Below are positions 12,285 through 23,219 of a stretch of DNA of 64,000 nt, piece after piece. Source of the DNA: Megamerina dolium (lineage: Eukaryota; Arthropoda; Insecta; Diptera; Megamerinidae). The stretch covers positions 26,300,557 through 26,364,556 of the forward strand of contig OY978527.1 of NCBI GenBank assembly GCA_963854835.1. Reading direction: 5' to 3'. The notes under the pieces are model-generated. The model was not told where the DNA came from, did no database searches, and saw only the letters and a list, made by a program, of their open reading frames with translations. The first letter of the stretch is position 1. Each line of letters opens with the position of its first letter. A program made the position numbers and the translations under genes.

Positions 12285-13148
12285 AGATTTTTTATACAAT
12301 TAATAGCGCAATATAATAATTTAATGTGATTAGAGAGGTGGACATTTTGATGACACCTTGTTACACCTAACCGGATTGTGCCATCAGACAGTCGCTGAAA
12401 TAATTCCCATAAAATCTTACAGCAATTTCGTGTTTATTTGTCTTTTGTGTGCATTAAATTTGGATTGGTAGAAACCAAAGAATACTTTTAGAAATTAATT
12501 TTGAAAATTTCTTTAAATCGGAGGAATTACCGAGTCTTATATGATATGCTCGTAATTCATATATAGTAAATGCATTCAAGTGGAAACAACAAAAAAAATC
12601 TAATTTTAGTGCCGTAATGCAAAAGAATTTAATTTAATTTTTATTTGCTTTGCTTATAAATTAAATAATGACCACACAGATTACAATTAGGAAATGAACA
12701 TAAAAAATTGGAAAACCCATACTTTGAATATATTACGTTTTACTTGAGCATATTAAAGATAAGTTGCTAATCTTAATCTGTTTTGGGTTTTTTGTTAGAA
12801 CAGTATGACAAATATTTGATCGACAATGAAAAAAAATGATGATTAAAAATGTTGGAAAATTATAATGCAGTACGAGAATACTCTTTCACAAGTTCAATAC
12901 ACAAAATAAATAAAAGAATTGCTGCATATAGAAAGAAAGATTATGTACATCGATGTACAAAAATGTTTCGTTCTGCGCATATACGTCACAGCAGCTTCGC
13001 GGCAGTTGTCAAATTCACATACAATTTGTAAACAATAAATGTGAATATTACCAATAAATATTGAATATAATATTTATTAGATGTTTGAAACCATTCTTCG
13101 TAAAAAAATAGTGCAATTTACTGTTGTAATATTATTTATTAAAAATGA
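12285..13148. other. Intergenic between two opposed DINE-like copies
   Basis: AT-rich, no recognised gene or element. It is flanked by copy B on the left and copy C in opposite orientation on the right, so their 3' hairpin ends face each other across about 860 bp. Confidence 0.5.
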
Positions 13149-13945
13149 CCTTACAGTCGGCTGGGGCCGACCAAATTATACCCTGCATATGTAGATCTAT
13201 ATATATATAAAGTTCGCTCGAATTCCATCTTTTTCTTTTATTTCCACTATTAATTATTAAACGTCAGTTTTTTGAGAAACAAGTTTTGCATATAATACTA
13301 ATCTACACCCGAAATATGGTTGACTTTGACGAAGTACTTTGTAAGTTATGGGGGTTTTAATCTAAAGATTTTTTAGATAATTCCCAGGCTTAGTAAGGGA
13401 GCTATATAAAAATTGGGCGTGGCTTACCTCTTTCTTGTAAATATAATTAAATTTGCAATATTAATCCACACCTTAAATTTAGTTGTCATACGCTGAATAG
13501 TTCGTAAGTTATGGCGGTTTATTATTTTTTTTAATTTTCGCACCTTTTTATGGTAGCCCCACTAAGAAGTGGGCGTGGCATGTTTTGGCAGATTATTTCC
13601 GACTACCATATTAACCAAAGTATTAATTTCAATTTAAAGGAAATTCGGTAAATTTGTATGGGGGCCACTATTGGTTGTTCTTAGAATACTAATCCATACC
13701 TTAAATCTGATTGTTCTATGCTGAATAGTTTGCAAGTTATGACGGTTAACATTTTTTTTTAATTTCCGCAACTTTGTATGGGAGCCCTAATAAGAAGTGG
13801 GCGTGGTATGCTGATTTTGCCAGATTATTTCCCACTGTCATAGTAATCTAAGTGTCAAATATGGTTATTCTAGACAGAAAATTGTAGAAGTTACAGCTGT
13901 TTCAATTGAAAAAAAGTACAGACACTTTGAATGGGAGAATTGAAT
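13149..13945 (-). repeat. DINE-1/Helentron-like repeat copy C (3' half)
   Basis: Starts CCTTACAGTCGGC at 13149, the exact complement of the 3' end of copy B. It carries the complement of TATGCAGGGTATAA and then several GGGCGTGGC-marked units. It breaks off inside the tandem-repeat region near 13945, so the 5' part is missing. Confidence 0.72.
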
Positions 13946-14587
13946 TGAAGAATTGACCCTATCTTGAAACACAGTGCCATCGATTTCATTACGGAGTTTG
14001 TGGCATATACAGCCAGCCAGATTTTCAATTCCATCATATGCAAAGTTGTCCAATTCTTGTTGGTCGGAAGTGCTGCTGCTTACGAGAACTACGTTGATGG
14101 AGTTAAAGATGGTACCTTTGTAATATGCATAGTATCAAGAAATCAGTGAAAAGATGTAGATATATTTTGGCTGCGAGCTTTCCAAATCAGAATTGAAATG
14201 AATAAACTACCCATTCGTTATTGCATCTCATCTGCGGAGGCTTCACTTGCAAAATGGTGCATGCAAATGCAGCTAATCGGCTGATTCATATTTTTTTCTA
14301 CCCTGCAGAAACATAAACGTACTTTCCGGAACTTGGTATTTTTTTGGAAATGAATTCCAATTGCTGCAATCTTTAACTCCACACTTAATTTTTCTAAATT
14401 TCTTTTGTACTTATTTCAAATATTAAAAATAAACTAGATTTTGCACTTTACTCACATAATTTTTTTTTACTGTGACGTCATATCCCATCAGTTTATTGTC
14501 ACATTCATTCAGAATAAAATAAAGGACCTGCGCAATACATAATCTTTCCTTCTATCATTTTTGTATTAGCAGGTCTTAACAGGTCTT
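13946..14587. other. Intergenic, no recognised gene
   Basis: A 62-codon frame at 13964-14149 on the plus strand has no recognised domain. The rest is AT-rich and unassigned. Confidence 0.45.
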
Positions 14588-15096
14588 AGCAACAACTGTA
14601 CTGACGTCAGCGTGGAGATCATGTCCCTCATTATTCCTGTCCTAACATATGGCGCAGAAGCCTCGACAATTTCCACCACGGATGAGAAGATGCTTGGAGT
14701 TTTCGATAAAAAAGTTCTCCGCAAAATCTTCGGACCTATTTGCGTTGATGGCAAGTATCGAATAAGATACAACGATGAGCTGTATAAGCTGTACGCTGGC
14801 ATTGATATAGTCAGACGAATCATAATCCAGCGGCTGAGCTGGCTGGGTCATGTCAAGCTAATGGAAGAAGACGCTCCCGCGAAAAGGGTATTTAATTCGG
14901 CACCAGTTGGAGGACGCAGAAGAAGAGGAAGACCAAACCTCCGTTGGAAGGACCAAGTATTGGGTAACCTGGTGGCGATTGGAATATCCAATTGGCGCCA
15001 GCAAGCGAATAAGAGAGAAGACTGGCGCCGCATTATATGTTCGGCCTAAATCTATCATCGGTTGTTATGGCCACATAAGAAGAAGAAGAAGAAGAA
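14588..15096 (+). mobile_element. RTE-clade LINE, 3' fragment with internal deletion
   Basis: Frame 14612-15049 encodes the same C-terminal RTE region as the copies at 6485 and 23220 (IIPVLTYGAEAS, WLGHVKLMEEDAPAKR, RWKDQV), ending in a stop at 15049. Just before it the sequence jumps from a DVSVEIM-like segment straight to SLIIPVLTYG, so about 60 codons present in the 23220 copy are deleted. The 3' end reads GGTTGTTATGGCCACATAAG followed by (AAG)n. The two other copies end in (AAGT)n instead. Confidence 0.82.
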
Positions 15097-15362
15097 GTTA
15101 CGAAGCGATAAACATTTTCAAATTGGCTAGCGTATATTGTATTTGATAATTTTAAAATCTCTGAGGTTGTTGAGTGCGAACGCAAACAAACGTGTGTGCG
15201 CAATATTAAATAAATAAATAATAAAGAAGAACTAAAACCCAAAATAGATACTCGCAGAAAGAAGAGGAACCAACTCCATAAGTGTATACATATAATATAC
15301 CTATACAACAAACTGAACATAAAATATAGATACTGTGTCTATTTGTGCAAAATTAAAAATAA

Positions 15363-16861
15363 ATGAGTGTAAAGCGCTCTCCACCCCCCGCGCGTATTTC
15401 TCCTTCAACTAATGTTATGGAGATTAAAATGAGTGTAGAAGCATCTCATGTAAATAAAAACAATGCTAAAGAACTAAAGAGAAATATACTTCTAATCTCG
15501 TCTTTACCAACAAATAATTTGATCAATGCACACTTCAACACAACACAGACCAACGGTACTTCTATCTCGTGGAGCGAACAACAGCTTCGAATAGCAACTC
15601 CGAAACTCATGTTTATAAACAAACAACCAGCAACATTGTTGATAACACATTGAATGCAAATAAGTCAGAAACAACAAAAGTACAAACAGGTATGGACTGA
15701 TACATTACAATTAAAAGGAAACTAAGCCCACAGAAATTAAATGATGGTAATAAGGCAAAAATAAATAAAACTAAAATAAATGAAGATGGAAGTGCTTCAG
15801 TAGGAAATAGATTCGCATTACTGAGCGACAAAAACCATGCAACTAATTGCACTGACTTGGATTCTACATCTAGTACCTCTAATGCCAAACCGCCTCCAAT
15901 TTACTTGCGTGAATGCAGTACCAATGAATTAGTAGACAATCTAACGCGCATAGCTGGCCAAAATAACTTCTATATCGTGTCGTTAACGAAAGGAAACATT
16001 AAAGAGATAAAAATACAAATATATAATGAAGACAATTACCGCGCCTTTGCCAAATTTCTCAATGAAAACAACAAAAACTCTTACACATATCAGCTCAAAA
16101 GTTCCAATGGTCTTATTGTTATCGTCAAATGTATAGATCCGAATGTAGAACCAAATGATATAAAGGAAGCACTGGAAGAAAAAGGCTTTCCGATAAAAAC
16201 AGTTATAAATATGGTCAATAAAAATAAGGTCCCACAGCCAATGTTTAAAGTTGAATTGATTCCCGAATTAAAAAAACTAAAAAAGAATGAAACACATCCT
16301 ATTTACCAATACTTGCTTCACCGTAAAATTACAGTGGAAGAATCACATAAGCGTAAAGGCCCTGTACAATGCACAAATTGTCAGGAATTCGGCCATACTA
16401 AGAGCTATTGCACCTTGAGAAGCGTATGTGTAGCATGTGGAAATCTCCATCAGACATCAGCATGTACTTCTAACAAAAACGACCAAAATACTAAGAAATG
16501 CAGTAATTGCAATGGTAACCATACAGCAAACTATAGAGGCTGCCCTGTATATAAGGGATTAAAAAACAGGTCTAATCACAGTCAGGCAACTCACTTCAAA
16601 GTGGCTACAAAATTTCAAAGTGATGTTATACAAAACAACGCAAATATTCCAAAAATTTCTCATATGTCGTACGCCAATGTATTAAAACAAACTGAGCAAC
16701 ATGCAAAAGAACCAATTGCCCAGCCCAATGGAACCGTTGAATCTATGATTTGCAATTTAACCCAATGCATGACACAATTTTTGTCTAATATGCAAACTAT
16801 GATTCAAGAACTGATTAAAGCGCAAAATCAAATGTTGCAAGCTCTATTAAATAAAAAATGA
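15363..16861 (+). pseudogene. J1 ORF1: jockey gag-like nucleic-acid-binding protein
   Basis: Starts at ATG with MSVKRSP, matching MSVQRSP of J3 ORF1. The reading frame breaks near 15650, and a TGA replaces the Arg codon of the expected DRYIT block near 15698. From 15857 the frame is open to the TGA at 16859-16861. This part holds the PRE_C2HC-type region (PPIYLREC to about VELIPELKK) and three zinc knuckles (CTNCQEFGHTKSYC, CVACGNLHQTSAC, CSNCNGNHTANYRGC). In jockey elements this protein packages the RNA. The stop overlaps the ORF2 start as ATGA. Confidence 0.85.
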
Positions 16862-19468
16862 GTGTCCTTAAGATCTGCTTCTGGAATGCAAACGGTATTA
16901 ATAACCACAAAATTGAACTAAAGCATTTCTTAGATAGTAAAAATGTTGATGTAATGCTTCTAGCTGAAACACACCTTACAACCAAGTACAACTTCAATAT
17001 ACCAGGATACACATTCTATAGCACAAACCACCCTGACTGCAAAGCACATGGTGGTACAGGAATTCTCATTAGAAGCAGAATTAAACATTATTCTATTGAA
17101 GAATATTTAAAAAACTACTTACAAGCTACTTCAATATGTCTGTAATGCCTTAACAAAAATATAACACTTTCAGCTGTGTACTGTCCACCATGATTTTCAA
17201 TAACCGAAAAGGTATTTAAAGAACTCTTTGAGAAGCTAGGAAAGAGAATCTTGGTAGCTGGTGATTATAACGCCTAACATGCGTATTGGGGCTCTCGTTT
17301 AATAAATCCTAAAGGAAGGCAACTGTATAACACTATAATAAATCCACAAAACATGCTCAATTTCGTGTCTCCTGGCCAGCCAACATATTGGCCAACAGAC
17401 ATCTCGAAAATTCCTAATTTGATTGATTTTGCAGTCGTTCGAAATCTTAATCGAAATATTGTCACTGCCGAAATAAGTTACGAACTATCCTCAGATCACT
17501 CTCCTTTGTCAAAACTACCATTTAGGCTGACATCCCCAAAAACAGATTGGCTGAAATACAAAAATATAATAGTCATATCAACACCAGTCCTGTAATCCAG
17601 TCTGAGATCGACATCGATGATAATCTAAACATCATCACTACCATGCTCACTACTGCTGCAATAGTTTCAACCCCACGTGATTACCAAAAACATAAGAATG
17701 TTCGTATAGCCACCAACACCCAAATTGAAAAACTCGTTAATGAAAAGCGCCGGCGTCGAAGAGAATGGCAGACATGCCGGTCACCTGCATCAAAACAAAG
17801 ACTTAAGTGTGCTGAAAGAGCTCTGAAAGAAGCATTAAAACAGGATGAGGAATTTGAACAGCTAAAGTATATCGAAAAGCGACTAAGCGTAGTTCCAAAG
17901 CGAAACAAATTCGCTTTGGAACTCTTACAAAAAACTGAAAACGCCACTTGATGCAGAATTTCCAATCAGAAATCATGTCAGAAATTGGTCACGCTCTGTA
18001 GAAGAAAAAGCCAACACATTTGCTATACATTTATGTAATGTGTTCCAGCCCAATCCGCCCGCAAACGACTTTCGAATCCCTCCACATAGCACTGCAACTA
18101 GTGGCTTCACTCCCCTCAAAATATCATCCAAAGAAATTAACGAGATTATTAAGTACCAGCTTAATCCAAAGAAAGCTCCTGTTTTCGATGGCATTACACC
18201 AAAAATGCTAATTGAAATTCCAACGGCAGCTGTATTATTTTTAGTGGTTTTGTTTAATGCAATGCTAAAACTGGGCTACTTTCCTAACCAATGGAAAAAA
18301 TCACAAGTAATAATGATCCTAAAGCCAGGAAAAGATAAAACATTGCCGTCATCCTACAGACCCATAAGCTTTCTACCATGTCTCTCAAAATTATTTGAAA
18401 AACTGCTGTTAGTCCAACTCAGATCTCATCTTGAAGAACGTGACATAATTGCTCAGCACCAATTAGGATTTCGCGAAAAACATGGGACGATGGAGCAGGT
18501 CAACAGAATTACCAATGAGATACGGAAAGCATTTGAATACAAAGAGTATTGTTCAGCTATATTCCTCGATGTTGCTCAGGCATTTGATAGAGTGTGGCAT
18601 GAAGGGCTAAAGTATAAAATAAGAAAACTTCTACCAGAAAGCTCCCACCAAATACTAGAATCATACCTAGATAACCGTAGTTTTGTTGTAAAATATAAAG
18701 ACTTTTCCACAGAAGAATTCAATATCAAAGCCGGAGTTCCACAGGGTAGCGTCCTTGGCCCCATTCTATATGTATTATATACTTCCGATCTACCAACAAA
18801 TGCACGGTTTTTGACATCTACATTTGCTGACGATACTGCTATTCCAAGCCGTAATCGAAACCCAATTAAGCCATCCACAGATTTAGGGGTGCATTTAGTA
18901 CTTGTTGAAAAATGGTTATCTAACTGGCGCATAAAAGATAATGAGCCCAAATGTAAACATGTAACGTTCACACTTAACAAAAGCACATGCCCGACAGTTA
19001 CACTAAATAATATCGCCATAACTCATACAAATGAAGTCACCTACCTAGGGATACACTTAGATGGCGCAAGCACATCGAAGCAAAAAGAACTCAGATGAAA
19101 TTAAAAGCTTCTTGTCTGCACTGGCTCATCAATTTCAGATCCCCATTAAACTTGAAATACAAGGTCCTACTGTACAACAGCATAATAAAGCCAATTTGAG
19201 TTACGGAATTCAATTATGGGGGAACACTAGTAATAGCAATATTGAAATCATACAGAGATCTCAGTCTAAAATGTTAAGGATGATAACTGGTGCACCATGG
19301 TATATTAGAAATGAATGTATACACAATGACTTAAATATCCCAATGGTAGAAATTGAAGTTAAAAATACTAGAAGATTACAAAGACATCCAAACACACTAG
19401 CAAGAACCTTGCTCAATACCTGCTATACTTCGCGCCTTCGGAGAAAGGACCTGCCAGCCTTCCAATAA
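16858..19468 (+). pseudogene. J1 ORF2: jockey endonuclease-reverse transcriptase
   Basis: Starts at the ATG overlapping the ORF1 stop. The APE-type endonuclease begins MSVLKICFWNANGI and includes LLAETHL and, after stops at 17143 and about 17276, SSDHSP. The reverse transcriptase part (18040-19098) is open and includes KPGKDKTLPSSYRPIS, FLDVAQAFDRVWH and the catalytic TFADDTAI. Further frameshifts lie near 17550, 17950 and 19090. The C-terminus (19061-19468) keeps GIQLWGNTSNSNIE and MLRMITGAPWYIRN. Multiple lesions make it non-functional. Confidence 0.88.
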
Positions 19469-19559
19469 AAAGAAGAGCATCGTACAAAAAACATTGCTCT
19501 AGATAATAAGGAGCTACTGTTGTTGAATTAGATTTTTTTTTTTCAATTTTATCTATCTA

Positions 19560-22553
19560 CTAAACAAAGCAAACAAATATAACATGTGATGTCATGAAGG
19601 ACATATATAATAGTAATGAGAGATTATGTAAAAGATATATTTAAAACATTTTTCCTTTTTAGTCTTTTAATATATTTAAGCTTAAGGAGCTCTCGCGCTA
19701 GAGTATTAGGATGATTACTTAGTCGTTCAGAGTAACGTTGGCAATGTTTCCCTATGTCTATTTTAATAGTGTCAATCTGTAGGTCCTTGTGTATATTTGT
19801 GTTACTGATGTACCAAGGAGCTCGGCAGAGACGTCAAAGGATTTTAGATTGAACACGCTGAATTTTCTCAATATTAGAGTTTGAAGAAGTGCCCCAAAGC
19901 TGAATGCCGTAGCTCCAAATTGGTTTAATGGTGGACTTGAATATAAGCATTTTATTATGAAGTGACAATTTCGAGGCGTTTCCAATTAACCAATGAAGTT
20001 TGGCTGCTTTTATTGGGCTGCACTTTTCTCCAAATTAAAGAAGTAAATCAAAACTTCCCGCAAATGCTGTTTTGTGGGCACAAAACTTGACATATTGAGA
20101 GCCAAAAAAAACTATGTTGTTTACACTCCGGGCAAATGACACATACTGAAAATGAAAGCTATGGAATGAGGTTATGACATGAATATAGTTTCAGTATTGT
20201 CTGATGCTTATATCCCGAACTACGCCATCTGTTGTAAATCCCGCATTTTTAATTGCGCTCCCAATAATTTAGCATGAGATTGCTTTGTTTCAATATGCTT
20301 CTTCCAGGTTAGCCTTCTATCGAGATGAAAGCCTAGATAGGTCACTTCGTTTTTTTGTGGTATTTTTTGACCATTAATTTGTAGTTGAGGGCATGTTTTT
20401 CTGTTCAACGTGAAAGTCATATGGACGCATTTTGATTCGTTGATTCTAATACGCCATGTCTCCAGCCAGTGACTTAAGTGACTTTGCAGTTTTTCTGACG
20501 CTTTACTGGGATTATCATCGACGCTCAAGATTGCTGTATCGTCTGCAAAAGTTGATGTGAAAAGATTGCCATTTGTTGGTATATCTGAAGTGTAGATTAG
20601 ATATAAAAAGGGACCTAAGACGCTTCCTTGCGGGACCGCAGCCATTATCGTACGTGTTTGAGTTAGATACGATCTTTGTTTAACCATAAATTTCCTATGC
20701 AACAGATAGCTCTTTAATATTTTGCAAATGTTATCAGGAAAGAGACAACCGATTTTGTGAAGTAGGCCATCATGCCAAACCTTATCAAAAGCTTGTGCGA
20801 TGTCCAGAAATACTGCTGAGCAGTACTGCTTTGCTTCGAACGCTTTTGTAATGTTAGATACTATTCTGTGAACTTGTTCTACTGTACCATGTTTTGCTCT
20901 GAACCCAAATTGATGCAACGGTATAATGTTATTTGCTTCAACAATTGGCTGTATCTTCAACATTAATAGTTTTTCAACCACTTTGGATAGGATAGGCAGC
21001 AGGCTAATAGGCCTGTACGACGATACATTAGTTGAATCTTTTCCAGGTTTTGCAATCATAATTATTTGGGAAATTTTCCATGCTGAGGGGAATTAACAAA
21101 GGCGTGATATTGCATTCATTATGTGTAACAGCTGTTTTACTGCAATTTGAGGTAGCTCGGCGATTATTTTGGCACTTATTTTATCATACCCTGCAGCTTT
21201 TTTGACGTTCAGTTCATTTATGATTTTGTTAAGTTCCTTTAAAGAAAATCTCACTAAGGTAGTAGAGCTGTTATTGGTCATGATTGGTAATCCTCCATCT
21301 CTTGTAGATTCATTTGGTTTGAAAACGCCTTCTAAGTGATTTTCAAATGCTTCTGCTTTATCTTGATCGCTTCTTGCCTATGATCTATCTGGCATTCGTA
21401 TTGGAGCCTCTCTTATTATCGGACACTTTACACCTTTGACTGCTTTCCACAGAGAATAATCTGTATCATTTGTTGCAGCAAGATTACTAATATATACATT
21501 TAAACGTCTCTCTTCGGCTTCTTTTAAGTGTTTTAGTGCAGTCTGCCAATTTTTGTTTTAGGTTTGGTGATCTATGCTGCTGCCATTCTCTCCTGGCTTT
21601 CCTTTTAATTTTAATTAATTCCTCAATATCGGCATTTGTATGTTTTTTATAATCTTGGAATTTATTTTGAGGTGTTGCAATTTTAGCAGCTTCATGAGAC
21701 AATTTGGTGAAATTTTCAACTGCACTGTCGACTTGCTTTACTGTCTTAAGAGGTATTTTAAGGCCAATGTGAGAACTAATATATTTTTTATAATTTAGCC
21801 AATTAGTGAATTTGTTTGTAAGATACTGGCTTGATTCACTGAAACTAACTAAAACATTTAGTAAAATGAACGATGGAGAATGATCAGATGAAAGTTCAAA
21901 GGATGGCCATGCCCTTAAATGGGTTCTTTTTAGACTTTTAGTTACTGCAAAGTCAATAAGATCCGGTACTTTTCTAGGATCCGAAGGCCAGTAAGTACCC
22001 ATATCTACCCATGCCATGATGATGCCATATCTACCGGCCAACCGGTAGATATGGCATCATATCCGTTGCTTGATATTGTCGAGAAAAGACGTCTACTTTT
22101 TGGAGATATAAGCCTGGAACCCCAATAAGTGTGCTTGACGTTATAGTCCCCCGCCGCGATAAACGTATGCCCTAAAGTTGAAAAAAATTCAGAAAATTGT
22201 GATTCTGTAATATTATGTCTAGGAGGACAGTAAACAGAAGATATTGTTAATTTTTGGGTACTTGTTTCTATACAAATAGAGGTGGAATGAATATATTCTT
22301 TGCAATATTCTTCTAATGCATAATGTTTTATTCTCTTTTTGATGAGGATAGCTGTCCCTCCTCTTGCCTTATTTTCAGGGTGTTTGGTATCATAAAGCGT
22401 AAACCCATTTATTGAAAAATTATTAAATTTTGTGAAGTGAGTTTCTGAAATAAGCATTACATCAACTTGATTTTTATGGAGAAATACTTCCAGTTCATTT
22501 TTATGTTGGCTTAACCCATTTGCATTCCAAAAACATAACTTTAGTTCGTTCAT
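19560..22553 (-). pseudogene. J2 ORF2: endonuclease-reverse transcriptase
   Basis: The endonuclease (22553-22005) starts MNELKLCFWNANGLSQHK and keeps LISETHF and VAGDYN. 22041-21487 holds SSDHSPSFIL. A duplicated or damaged patch near 22005-22060 repeats the DMA-Trp region. The reverse transcriptase (21059-20220) starts after a stop at about 21093 and keeps PGKDSTNVSSYRPISLLP, FLDIAQAFDKVWHDGLL, VPQGSVLGP and TFADDTAIL. After the insertion at about 20030-20222, the C-terminal SNSNIE-like and PWYIS-like blocks follow in broken frames. Confidence 0.85.
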
Positions 22554-23013
22554 TGTTTTGACAGAATTGCTTGAAGGAGCATGGACTGATTTTTCATTAG
22601 CTCTTGCATTGAATTCATAAAATGTGTCATTAACTGGACCAGATTATTTACAGAATTTTCAAGAGTGTTTGGTACACTATCTTGATTAACTTGAACTGGA
22701 GGAGTAGTCCCCTTTAAAATGTTTGCATAAGATGTTGGCATGAGTAGTGTTTGTAACATTTTGTGGAGGAGGAGCAGATACATGCTCTATTTGAGGAGCA
22801 TTAACCATTGATGGGTTGCGAGGTCTTACTTGGGAAGTACTTTTAAGTTTGAGTTTGAGCTCAGTATAAACTGGACAACCTCTATAGTTTGCAGTGTGAT
22901 TTCCACCGCAGTTACTACATTTTTTAACAGAAGAATCTTCTTTGTTAACAATACATTTGGAGGTGGGATGAAAGTCACCACATATAACGCATACACTTCG
23001 TAGAGTGCAGTAA
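22550..23013 (-). pseudogene. J2 ORF1: 3' part only
   Basis: Minus-strand fragment covering zinc knuckles (CSNCGGNHTANYRGC and part of the preceding ones) and the Gln- and Met-rich tail that ends LLQAILSKQ. Its stop overlaps the ORF2 start as ATGA. The N-terminal half is missing because the element is 5'-truncated. A frameshift lies near 22790. Confidence 0.75.
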
Positions 23014-23103
23014 GATTTTAAAACTTATTGTTAGATTCTTTAGGAATAGATTCAATAAATAAAGAAAATGTATCAAAAAAATATTGATATATTCTTGAAT
23101 ACC
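23014..23103 (+). repeat. Probable 3' end of J1 downstream of J2
   Basis: Contains TTATTGTTAG, then ATTCAATAAATAAAG, in the same order as the 3' untranslated region of intact J3 (29910-29955). This supports J2 having inserted into the J1 3' region. It borders a gypsy LTR. Confidence 0.55.
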
Positions 23104-23219
23104 GAATACGTTTTTTTTTTGTTAACGTTTAATACTATTCGAATCAACCCTGTTTGATCACTGGATTCTGTTAATAATAATTGCAACACTTATTTTGTAC
23201 TAACTATGTCCAACTATTA

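Larger units (their letters stand above)
15100..19531 (+). mobile_element. Jockey-clade LINE J1 (degenerate, split by J2)
   Basis: Two-ORF non-LTR retrotransposon colinear with the intact J3 (25441-29981): 5' leader, gag-like ORF1 from 15363, and ORF2 from 16858. Both ORFs carry stops and frameshifts. The 3' leader stops at a T-run near 19532 where antisense J2 begins. Sequence like the J3 3' end (TTATTGTTAG, ATTCAATAAA) reappears at 23014-23080, so J1 appears to be split by J2. Confidence 0.8.
19532..23013 (-). mobile_element. Jockey-clade LINE J2 (5'-truncated, antisense, nested in J1)
   Basis: Read on the minus strand, it starts inside the ORF1 zinc-knuckle region at 23013, continues through the ORF1/ORF2 ATGA overlap at 22550-22553, then endonuclease and reverse transcriptase, and ends in an A-run (T-run 19534-19545 on the plus strand). 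A stretch of about 190 bp at roughly 20030-20222 does not fit ORF2 and interrupts it between the reverse transcriptase and the C-terminal domain. 5' truncation is usual for LINE insertions. A clean target duplication is not visible. Confidence 0.8.

Noticed and set aside
10640..12290. CRISPR-like array from the regularly spaced CCACGCCCAC motif
   Set aside because: Intervening sequence is itself repeated, units are about 150 bp, and the context is eukaryotic.
13964..14149. 62-codon plus-strand ORF
   Set aside because: Short, no recognised domain, no splice context. Kept only as a note in the gap entry.
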